DNA from: Mnemiopsis leidyi
Taxonomy: Eukaryota > Ctenophora > Tentaculata > Lobata > Bolinopsidae
NCBI GenBank assembly: GCA_000226015.1
Contig: JH152784.1
Span: 71,203-104,422, forward strand
Reading direction: 5' to 3'
Length of the DNA stretch: 33,220 bases
In this document: piece after piece, positions 1 through 20,070 of the stretch
Position numbering within the stretch: position 1 is the first letter of the stretch
How the letters are laid out: each line of letters begins with the position of its first letter
Translations under genes and position numbers: made by a program
Notes under the pieces: generated by a model
Seen by the model: the letters and a program-made list of their open reading frames with translations, nothing else
Database searches by the model: none
Told to the model about the DNA's origin: nothing

Positions 1-274
1 GACATTTAGTTAGATTAGTTATATGTAGACATTTAGTAGATTAGTTATATGTTGACATTAGTTAGATTAGTTATATGTTGACATTAGTTAGATTAGTTAT
101 ATGTAGACATTAGTTAGATTAGTTATATGTTGACATTAGTTAGATTAGTTATATGTAGACATTAGTTAGATTAGTTATATGTAGACATTAGTTAGATTAG
201 TTATATGTAGACATTAGTTAGATTAGTTATATGTAGACATTAGTTAGATTAGTTATATGTAGACATTAGTTAGA
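1..274. repeat. 26-bp minisatellite array
   Basis: About ten head-to-tail copies of a 26-bp unit beginning GACATTAGTTAGATTAGT. Copies differ by single bases. The array starts at or before the window edge and probably lies in an intron of the kinase gene, whose first visible exon starts at 655. Confidence 0.95.
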
Positions 275-486
275 TGAAGTGAAATGTTGCTTGAACTTTT
301 CAACTTACAATTTATTTTGGAGCTGACTCTGAAATTAACGAATCATTTATCAGTGTACTTATTAACTGATCTTTCATACCGTTTCGGTTGTCTCCAATAA
401 AATGTCGTTGTTTGATATTCATGTGCATACTATAGGATTATAGTATGGATACCAAACTCTGCGACTATACCAGTCACAATAAATCA

Positions 487-604
487 GATACATATAGTAT
501 ACCAGATATAGTATACCAGATATAGTATACCAGATATAGTATACCAGATATGGAATACCAGATATGGAATACCAGATATAGTATACCAGATATAGTATAC
601 CTAT
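487..604. repeat. 14-bp tandem repeat
   Basis: Eight or so copies of the 14-mer ATACCAGATATAGT, two of them carrying GGA in place of AGT. The array ends about 50 bp before the first visible kinase exon. Confidence 0.9.
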
Positions 605-654
605 AACATGATTAGACTATAGATTACCTCTTCTTAACGCTCGATATTTTACAG

Positions 655-11555
<10,901 letters not shown>

Positions 11556-12859
11556 GCGACACAAGGTTTACACAAACTCGTTTACTCGTACCATTAACAC
11601 GTTAACTCAGTTTACCTTGTGATACTCCTGACTGCGCCTGACTCAGTTCCAGTATTTCCACTTATAAAACTATTTTAATGTTACCATCTTAATGACTCGT
11701 CGCTGACTGAAGTAATGAAACATTGCCATGACTACAATAATCACATTTTCTATCAGTCCACATTTTCTCTGTCTTGCTGAATTTATGTAATTTTTTGCGT
11801 TCGCAAGCACTTTTCAATTCTCAGATTTGTTTGAATTATTGACCGTGTGACTGGAGTGTGTGATCCTTGTACTCAAAAATGTGAATGTGCACCCACCCAC
11901 AAGTCTCGCGAGGGCTAAGGGCTTCGTGATTCTGTTTCATGTATCTGAACAATAGACATGTCTAAAAATTTGTCGCGATCTCCGTTCTACAGACGAAGCT
12001 CTCAGCTTCATGATTGAAAAACTTGTTCGTGTTTTGTTTGACTGACTGGTAGTAATTTTTGGTATTCTCGAAAATACTTAAAGTGGTCGCGCCGGATTTG
12101 GTTTTTGTGGTTTTTATTTCTTAAGTTTTAACTCTTTTAATATGTTGATGGCAAAAACAAGAGCGTAATTTAAAACGTTTGTTAAGATGGTTGTTTTCAA
12201 TAACTGCCAGCTTCTGATTTTGGGGATTTCACATTTAATTTTTTGTAAAAGTTGATGACTACAATTTAACGTGATGATTGTATTTAGTTTTGAATTTACT
12301 GTTGTGTTTTGGTATCCGGATTGATTGCGATCCCATTGGATTTTAATTCTAGAAGAATGAAGACTAGGATCAGCACAACTGAGTGAAAGCGCCCAAACAG
12401 GGCTATTTTGTAGAATAGAGGAAAAGTGTTAAGCAACATATTACTTAGCGTATTGTTAAGTTAATTGGCGTGTCGTCAAGTTACTTGGTGTATCCTTTCA
12501 CGTCGTTTACAAAATTAACAGTTGCAATTCCCGTATATTTTTGTTTGGGCCCAATTTATAGTTTTACCCTACTGATATTTTGCAACGCTATATTTTGAAC
12601 AACATTGGACGTTTTACAGGACCCGTTGTGCGCCGACTTTTTATAAATATATGCCGGCGCGCAATCGGTCCAATTTGAATGTCGTTTATTGTTCACAGTC
12701 AGCCTAAAGTTATCCTTGAACTCTTATAATAGATGGAATGATCGACATTGATCTGCATTTCAAAACTAATTTTCAGCCTCAAAATATCGAAATGTTGTAA
12801 ATACGAATAGTTGATACATTAATCTATTTTTAAAATTCTCGTTTTCTTTCTGAACAGAA
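11556..12859. other. Kinase 3' UTR and intergenic DNA
   Basis: AT-rich sequence after the kinase stop. No long reading frame, no strong tandem repeat and no clear polyadenylation site that I can assign. The last 20 bp before 12860 end in a good acceptor-like TTTCTTTCTGAACAG, followed by a 20-codon open stretch starting ATGGCTAAATTTGAC that runs into the repeat cluster. Confidence 0.5.
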
Positions 12860-12902
12860 ATGGCTAAATTTGACTTGAAGTTGAACCATGGTGATGGTCT
12901 TG

Positions 12903-15064
12903 AAGAGATGATATCCGTCTAACGTTCTAACGCCAGGAGAGCAGCGATGCTGCGAGCCGTTGCTACACGTTGCATAGCCCTGCTGCCGCGAAAAGGGTCA
13001 TAACCAATATGAATAACGTGAGACAAGCGAGTCGGGTAACATCTCGACAACCTTGGTCTGGACAAGTCAAATCATACCAAAATAATTTTAAGATCTGTGC
13101 TTATGTTTACGAGTCAGACTCACAATCGTACCGGGCGCTGCGTGGCTCTCTCAGTCTCTACAAAGCAACAAAGACTGTCACTGGGGTCCCCAGGCAATCA
13201 TAATCGTATTTCTCGCGAAAAAAGACGTCTCCTCACTCCTGGCCTGTCACATGTCATAGTCATCAGGATTCCCTGGGCATTAAACCTAGACTGTAGACAA
13301 ACGAAAAATTTTGTACTTTAAGTTTAACTTGAAGACTTTAAGTTTACCATTGCGTTCTTAGGGCGACCACTAGCAGTAGCAAGGTAAACCCACTTAGCAG
13401 GGCTATACAACGTGTCGGTGTAGCAAAGAAAACGAAGCTCGTTACCTCCGTGAGCAGACTAGCCTGACGTTGTCAGGCCTGCTGCCGTGCAGCGGCAGCT
13501 CTGCGCGGCGCAACTGCCCGTTATAAGTCTCCTCCCTCGCTTCAAATGAGGGTCAGAGCTGAACGAGATGTTTTTCGACGTCAGATGTTTTTAGACGGAT
13601 ATAATCTCGTCAAAAGTTTGTCTGATTTTATTCAATTTCAACCCTCATTCGCAGCAAATAAAATGACATGAAGATGGGCGCTGCTGTCATGTACAAGTCA
13701 AAAGTTTTGAGTTTGATAAACACATAAATCATACATCCCTGTGCAAGCTCAAAGCTTAGCACGAAATGAGGACGGACGCGCGACGCGACGCAAAAGCATC
13801 CCGATAGAGCGCGAGCCACAGTGCACAGGGCTATGTAAATGTTGGCTTATGGCTTAGCAAAGGGCGGACGTGCTTCGAAAAAGTTTTTGTCTGGCTTTGT
13901 CCAACCCTCATTTTAACCGAATAAAAATAAAACATAAAATGTCGGGAGGGTGCGCGTTGCCGTACAAAAAAGCTTACACGACAGTTTATATGTGCGTCCC
14001 GCTAGACCGTGCGCGTCGCGAGCCACAGGGCTTTATTGGCTTTGCCTGGGGACCTCAGCGCCCGGTATTGGTAATGTTGAATGTTTGTACAGCAGCGCGC
14101 ACCCTCCCGTCATTTTATTCGCTTCGAATGAGGGTCGGATCAACGGGCGATGCGCGTTTAGAATTTCTTCCAGAAATGCGTGACAGCGCGTGATGGCCGC
14201 GACAGTAGGTTATCAACCTACAAGGGTCGGACAAAGTCAAACAATTGAATGTTGGCTTAGCAAGTCAAAACTTTGTTTCACGTTGTGACATGACCTGCAC
14301 GGTGCACTTGCCACGCTTTGTCGGGAGAGTGCGCGCTGCCGTACAAAACAAAGTATCCTTAGATCCTCCAGATATTTTACAAACAAAGTACTAAAGTAGG
14401 GCATGAAATGTCATGTTGATTGTTCTCGAACCAGAGCCCTTTCCACTTTTGCACTCGTCGGGTGCGCCACCAGAGGTGGCTGAAAAACCAGTATTGCCCG
14501 TATGTGCACGCGCGGAGTAGTCGCCAGCTCGCTCCTCATTTCAAAAAATTCAACGGGCGATGCGCGTCTAGAATTTCTTCGCCAGGCCAGAAATGCGTGA
14601 CAGCGCGTGATGGCCGCGACAGTAGGTTATCAACCTACAAAAAAATCAAAAACAATTTTTGAAAAGGGTCACAATTGCTACACGTTGCCTAGCCCTGCTG
14701 CCGCAAAGCGGCAGCCTCCGGCGCGGCGACTTGACGAGATTATATCCGTCTACTACCGTTCTACGCTGCGAGAAGCTGGAGTTATTATTATTGAGTTATT
14801 CACAGGTACAGGTTGTGTGTACAGGTTGATGGTTGTGGTCAACTTTTTAATTCATAATCTTATTCTTAAACATCTTATAGTTATAATACATCGTTTTCAA
14901 AGATGTATATCCAACTACTCATACTCTTAGTGTAACCATTGACTAGAGCCAATGTCATTTTGGATTTTGCCGTCTGCCGGCGCCACCGTATCGGTCCACC
15001 ATCAGTGGTTAGCAGGGGCTGAAATGCGTATTGGAGTCCGCGACAGTATGTTATCAACCTACAA
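12903..15064. repeat. Nested inverted/direct repeat cluster
   Basis: Unit A, about 85 bp, runs from AACGGGCGATGCGCGT to GTAGGTTATCAACCTAC (itself a hairpin): copies at 14141-14222 and 14551-14640, and a partial one at 15019-15064. Unit B, TTGACGAGATTATATCCGTC, occurs at 14731, inverted at 13592-13614 and diverged near 12905. Unit C, AGCCCTGCTGCCGC, occurs at 12977 and 14691, with a related GGCCTGCTGCCG at 13477. The pair ACCCTCATTCG/CGAATGAGGGT is inverted between 13640 and 14130. Reading frames here follow the repeats and match no protein I know. Probably several foldback elements inserted into each other. Confidence 0.75.
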
Positions 15065-15362
15065 CTGGTTAGGTGAAATGTAGTCCGTCCACTTTTAGCG
15101 TTATAGCGATAAGACAATGACATATATCTAGCGAGAGATGATAACGGCGGAGAAGTAAAAACTGCCAGAGTTGCCTGTCAGTGTCACTATCACCGCGACA
15201 CCTATAACAGGTGGCAAGCTGACAGACACCCCTCCCATGATACATTATCTTGCATGGTCTTTACAAATTACACAATCAGTTTTAAATATTGAATAATAAT
15301 AGTACAAATAGAAATCATTATACTGCTTAAATAATCGCGTTGAAATGTAAATTAATTTAAAG

Positions 15363-15662
15363 ACCATGCTAATTCTCTTGAAGTTGAAGCTGAAGTTGAA
15401 CTGCTGAGGGTAAGTCTGTCGTTATTTCTTTGAATTAAATTTAATTTTAAACTTAACAAATTGAACTTAAAACAACAAATTACATTCTGAATCTGATCTT
15501 ATTTTTAAGTTCATAGAAATAACTGTCTATAAGAATCGGAGAGCAACCCTCTCATTCACTTTTCACATCTCCATCGGAATAAAACATTTAAAATTTCAAC
15601 AGGTATAGGCGAGAGTGGAACTGGAACCGGGCAAACCAAGATTTAATAATATGTTTGACTGA
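15363..15662 (+). CDS. Possible last two exons of an unrecognised plus-strand gene
   Basis: Two short open stretches join in phase: 15363-15409, reading HANSLEVEAEVELLR then GTAAGT, and 15609-15662, reading ARVELEPGKPRFNNMFD and a TGA stop after an acceptor GTATAG. An open stretch at 14763-14803 (LREAGVIIIELFTG then GTACAG) might be an upstream exon. All are short and none is recognisable; the GTTGAA repeat in the first could be chance. Treat as a weak prediction. Confidence 0.22.
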
Positions 15663-16068
15663 AAGTAAATCGGGTATTATTTACTCAGTTCCGAATAATT
15701 GTATTTAACTTCGGTTGAATAGAACTTGAGGATCTAAGGAAATATGCAATAAAACTTAAAAATCAGATAGAAAAACTAAACAAATTTTACATTAATTTAA
15801 ACTATCACTACGAGTACAACACTTATTTTTTCAAATTTAGCAACAAAATTGAAATAAAAACTACAAATTATCTACAAACGTATGATAAATATAAATTTTA
15901 CAATCAAACTAAGCAATAGTATCAAAATTAAGACGAATGTGGATCTAAACCTTTTTAGTCCAAATCTTTACTTATACTGTCCTAAACTGAAGATAAGTTT
16001 GCTAAGAGGGTCAGGAGATCAAGTCAGCTGTCGGATCACAACACCCGTATCTGATCACACATCGCAAC
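15663..16068. other. AT-rich intergenic DNA
   Basis: Poly-A/T-rich sequence with no supported gene. Reading frames here are low-complexity (Asn, Ile and Lys codons) and look like chance. Confidence 0.5.
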
Positions 16069-17370
16069 TCAGCTTATGGACATGATCTCACTCTTGCAGG
16101 CAATCTCGGCGCTAACTTCCCCTATCTTCTTTAAAAGTTCTGACTGTTTGGCTTTTAGAATAGCTGTCTTGTCTCGACAGCCCTGCAGCTTTGTCTGGGT
16201 CTGTTCTTTCGTTTCTTGTAATTCTTTAACTTGCGTTTCTGGATGAATGATTTTTAGATAACAGCTCTGAGTAGTTTCTTGAACAGTTGAAGAGAAAACC
16301 TAAACGGAAATACATAAAAACGGCACACAGCACAAACGGTAATCATTCAGATTGTATATTTGCACGTTCAGTGACAAATAGTATACTATTATTACTAATA
16401 ATTATATACTATTATATTATTAGCACCTTCTAAGTGACAAACTGTATACAAGGACTGTCGGAAATGACAAACCTGGTGCGGTTTCTAACAGGGCAGTTAG
16501 AGATATAATCTCGTGTCCGATATTCTCGGCGGTCTGCTGTAAGGTAGAGATGTCGGAACAAACCACTCCAAATTCCCTGTTTAACATATCTTCCTCCTCC
16601 TCTAGTTCCTGGGAAATAAAGATGAGTTTCTAATTTCTAATTTCTCTTGACTACGTTACGATCTGTTATCATCTCTACAATGATATTGCGTTAGGGATTC
16701 TTTAAAACTAAGAGTAACTCAGTTAAGCTTATGTAGCCTAATCTAAATCAGTTGACAATTGATCAGAATTGTTCGTTTCTCTAAATATTTTCTATTTTCC
16801 CTTAATTGAACGACTCAATGATTTTTTCGACGATAGTAATGTATTATGGAGCTTAACGAAAATAAAATATCACAAACTTGTAAGGCGAGATGTTTGTATG
16901 TTTTAACAGAGAACCGCTGAGTAGGAGCAGAAATATGAGGGTTGTTGCTGTTCATCTGTTTTCCCAAAAGTGTTGTGGGGTTGGGATCTAGCATTTCTTG
17001 GTAGTGTTTCCCGCTGGTTCCTGAGATGGTGAAGTGGTCACGTGATGACATCACGTGTCGTGATGATGTCACGTGTTTTGGATGGTGTTGTGAAGAGGAT
17101 CAGAAACTGTTCTGTGTTCAAATCAGACAGATATTTTGCTGCTGTAGAGAAAGAAAAGAAGCGGCGAGAAAAATCCTCACCTCTGTTCGCAGACGTCTCG
17201 TCAAGTTTGCTGGTGAGATCAGAGTGTGCAGCTAAAACTCGGTAAGAGGTAACACGTGACTTGAGACGCTCCTCCGTAAAAGTGTCCACACCAGTCAGCT
17301 TTATGTTGAATATGTCCTGAAGATCAAGTTGTAGTGGACAGTGCAATTTCACGTGTACGGTTATTGCCAT
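16069..17370 (-). CDS. Coiled-coil-rich protein, unrecognised (225 aa, 4 exons)
   Basis: Exons on the minus strand: 17370-17181, 17020-16878, 16608-16473 and 16277-16069. All introns are GT-AG with matching phases (1, 0, 1) and the total of 678 bases gives 225 residues plus TGA. Start MAITVHVKLHCPLQ; then DTFTEERLKSRVTSY, a polar linker (DPNPTTLLGKQMNSNN), ELEEEEDMLNREFG, and a Gln/Lys/Glu-rich tail (VKELQETKEQTQTKLQ, AKQSELLKKIGEV) with heptad-like spacing. No catalytic motif, signal peptide or membrane segment. The layout faintly recalls C-terminal parts of augmin (HAUS) or kinetochore coiled-coil subunits, but I cannot name the family. The exon could instead begin at an acceptor just before DIFNIK, with another exon upstream (GACTTCACT..., about 17700-17785), so the start is less sure than the rest. 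Confidence 0.78.
17038..17075. promoter_or_regulatory. Palindromic CACGTG cluster in intron 1 of the coiled-coil gene
   Basis: Contains CACGTGATGACATCACGTG (17039-17057), two E-boxes in a 9-bp-arm palindrome, then a third CACGTG at 17070. E-boxes of this kind bind bHLH-Zip factors in animals; whether this one does is inference. It lies within 20 bp of the intron's 3' splice site on the minus strand. Confidence 0.4.
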
Positions 17371-18051
17371 GTGACATTCTCTTTGAGTTTTATATCGTCA
17401 TTGGTAGAAACATGAGTACCATTCTACTGCTCTACTATATCCTATAACTTTTCTACTATTTGTACTGGACGATACACATATACAATTTTTAGTAAAATAT
17501 CTTTTCAGTCGACGACCAAAATATTCTTTAACGTGTCGTACAGCTACAGGGGGCTTTTATAAATCTTCATTTTAGATTTTCGGAGTTATTCGTTAACTTT
17601 TCGATAGTAATATAATGGTAGGCAGCGTGTTTCATGCCTAGTTTATTAAGGAGAGGCCGTATTTGGCCCACAGAATTCTCAGCCTGGGCTACGACTTTTG
17701 TCGCTAAAAGCCAGGTTAGCCAGCTCACAGAATGGACATAAATTTTATCTAGACCTGGCAAGTAAACAAATCCAGTGAAGTCCTGTAACGCGGACAAATT
17801 ACGACTAAAACCTAATCAGCCCAAATCATCTTGTGGGAAATGTGGTAGGGAGTGGTTCAGCGAGCCGAGTAAAGAGGGATTATCGTCATTACTGGATTTC
17901 AAAAGTGCTCACTTTCGACGGGAAGTCGGGTTGGAGTTAACGAAAAGTCTTAAAGACTTAAAAACGTTTATTAGATCAGGAAAGGTTTAGAATTAGATTG
18001 GTCTCCTTTATACCAAGAATCGCAATTTATTGGACATGATCAAATAATTAT
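17371..18051. other. Region with overlapping open frames on both strands, no gene assigned
   Basis: The minus strand is open for about 84 codons down to 17567 (including FVYLPGLDKIYVHSVSWL and LLNKLGMKHAAYHYITIEKL), and the plus strand is open for about 75 codons to a TAG at 17988-17990 (CGKCGREWFSEPSKEG, VGLELTKSLKDLKTF). Either may hold a real exon: the minus frame could supply an upstream exon to the coiled-coil gene, and the plus frame has a CxxC pair. I cannot choose between them from sequence alone. Confidence 0.35.
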
Positions 18052-18277
18052 TATATAACTTTATTGAAAATTTCCCTTTCTGTTGCAGACGAAAATAGGT
18101 TGTTCACTTTAATGATACGACGTTCTTATTTGGGAAGTAACATTTTCATTATTATCATCAGCTTCCTGAACATAAAACGGTCAGATTCAAAGGCTTTTAC
18201 AAACTCTTAAAAACTGGTAAAAAGACAAAATTCAATAAATACTGTACTGGAAAATAAAAAGGGCCAAGAAGAGTGAA

Positions 18278-19160
18278 TCAAAAATCTAAAATAGGTAGGC
18301 CAAAGGGACTCACTGCATTTATGCCAAAAGGTTTCAAAGTTTTTAGTTCATGAATGTGCTTGTGTTCTCTTACTTCTAAAGTTTGTGGACTACATACATC
18401 TACAATAAAAACTCTATAAATTTCACTAAAAGCTTCAGGTGTAGCAGCCGAATGGCATTCGACAAGGTGAAGACCAGGAGAAAACTCATCATCTTCTGAA
18501 CCAGTATCTGAATCTGGGNNNNNNNNNNCAGTGCAATGCATATACTACATTGTAAGTGGTACATGTCCCGGCTTTGGCATTGACTTTCTTACCATTAATG
18601 GAATGGGTTTGAAGTGGCGAGATACTTGGGCATGTCATGCAGTTCTTCCGTTTGCATGGTTGGGTGTCCACTAGTCCGCTGTTCAATGCTAGTTGTTTAG
18701 GTTTGACCAGCTTGTTCCTTATGCTAGACCCTGTCCTTCTCACAAAGCTGATAAGTGGGGAGTCACTGTTAGTTGTTGTGGATCGTGAACTTAGGCTTGG
18801 TGAGGAAGCAAGGCTTGGCTCGAACTTCTTTACAATTTTAACCAAATCCGAATCACTTCCATAAGTAGTGATTACTCGTGCTGTTTTTGGAGCAATTGGG
18901 GTTGGTGAAATTGTTGAGGCATTGGACCTGTTCTTTTGGTCTTTGAGAATTCTGGGCATGGAGGAAACCTTGGTGATGATGTTGTTGACCATACGGCTAG
19001 GGTAGTTAGAGTTGAGAAAGGCAACTTCAAGTTCTGCAAGTCGTCTTGAGAGCCTGTCATTGTCATTAATGATCCTTCTTAGGCGAACACATTGTGAATA
19101 GACTATAGCACTAAACACATGGTTGGGATGAGTGCTTCCAAATTGGAGGTAGGATCTGGA
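18278..19160 (-). pseudogene. C-terminal RT/GIY-YIG coding remnant of the Penelope-like element
   Basis: Only the thumb/C-terminal part of the reverse transcriptase, the cysteine linker and the nuclease end are present; the polymerase palm with its YxDD motif is absent, so it cannot work. The frame is open on both sides of the N gap (18519-18528), with a TGA stop at 18278-18280. Confidence 0.75.
18519..18528. other. Assembly gap (10 N)
   Basis: Ten consecutive Ns, a round placeholder rather than a measured length. It falls inside the nuclease part of the Penelope-like element, where other copies may have confused the assembly. Confidence 0.98.
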
Positions 19161-19174
19161 TATATAACTTTATT

Positions 19175-20070
19175 CAAATCAAAAATAGAACATAAAGAAC
19201 ATCTTGATGATCTTATAAGTCACCAAGAGGAAGAAAATACCACTTAAATCTTGCTAAGTTCTCTCCATTGTCCCCTATCTAAAGCAAAATTTCTTAATAA
19301 GATCAAATAAACTTCGCAATAATGGATTCCGAAAAATAGAGTCGTTCCATATCTGTACCAAATTGTAGTAGTGTATTGGCGGTCACCAGATACTTCATAA
19401 ATTGAAGTAATGTATTGGCAATGGGCTTCAGTATCTACATTAGATCCTGGAACAAGGACTTTGCAATTACAAGGATAGACAAAAACATTGTACCTCTTTA
19501 AGAACAAGTGAATTTAACAACGCTATCCTTCTGGGCAGTATCCTTCTATGGTTTTGTTTATTTGTTGTTTCGATATGGTAAACAAGTTTAATATATCACA
19601 GTGGCTTTTAACTTTTAATCTGTGTAACTAGTGTTTCAGTTTGTCATTCTAAAAAATAATGATTTTTGAACAGAATAAAGTTCAGAAAAAATAATGGTCC
19701 GGAAATTTCTCAAACAAAATTCTGATGAAAAACTAAAAAGATTAAATGACACGCCTCACTGATACGACACAATAGTGAAATTAGCATTTCAATGATCTGA
19801 ACCTTCACTTAGAAATTCTTGAAAAACCCACTTTGCAACACTTAGTAAGAAGTGCTCCTGCTATAACCATTTAATTATATACAGATAACGCATCGCAATA
19901 TCATCGGAAATTCTTATTAAATAAACTGAGTTTATTTTCTGTTTCGAACCCGAAATTAGATTAGGGACAAAAACGTGGAGATCAGGCATTCACAGTACAT
20001 TTCTCCAACTTGACAATTTGGTTTTCCCGTAGTAAATTTCGGAAACATCAATCTTATCTCAGATCAGACA
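19175..20070. other. AT-rich DNA upstream of the LamG/GCC gene
   Basis: Contains an 87-codon minus-strand open frame (19507-19244, start MFLKRYNVFVYPCNCK) that I do not recognise and do not support as a gene. The rest is AT-rich. The promoter of the downstream gene should lie here, but no clear TATA or initiator can be assigned. Confidence 0.4.

Larger units (their letters stand above)
18066..19160 (-). mobile_element. 5'-truncated Penelope-like retroelement with 14-bp target-site duplication
   Basis: The minus strand encodes the C-terminal end of a Penelope-like reverse transcriptase (YLQFGSTHPNHVFSAIVYSQ, then RLRRIINDNDRLSRRLAELE), a linker with the CKRKNCMTCPS cysteines, and the end of a GIY-YIG-type endonuclease (REHKHIHELKTLKPFGIN), then about 210 bp of 3' UTR. 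The coding frame runs right up to 19160. The direct repeat TATATAACTTTATT flanks the element at 18052-18065 and 19161-19174, as expected for a target-site duplication made by a truncated copy. Penelope elements lack capsid and envelope genes. A 10-N gap hides the nuclease core. Confidence 0.8.

Noticed and set aside
13870-14193. A 107-codon plus-strand frame in the repeat nest
   Set aside because: It runs through repeat units found elsewhere in both orientations, and shows no domain.
15104-15280. Open frames on both strands, including the cysteine/histidine stretch VACQCHYHRDTYNRW
   Set aside because: Both strands are open over the same bases, no good splice sites frame the plus version and no family is recognised.
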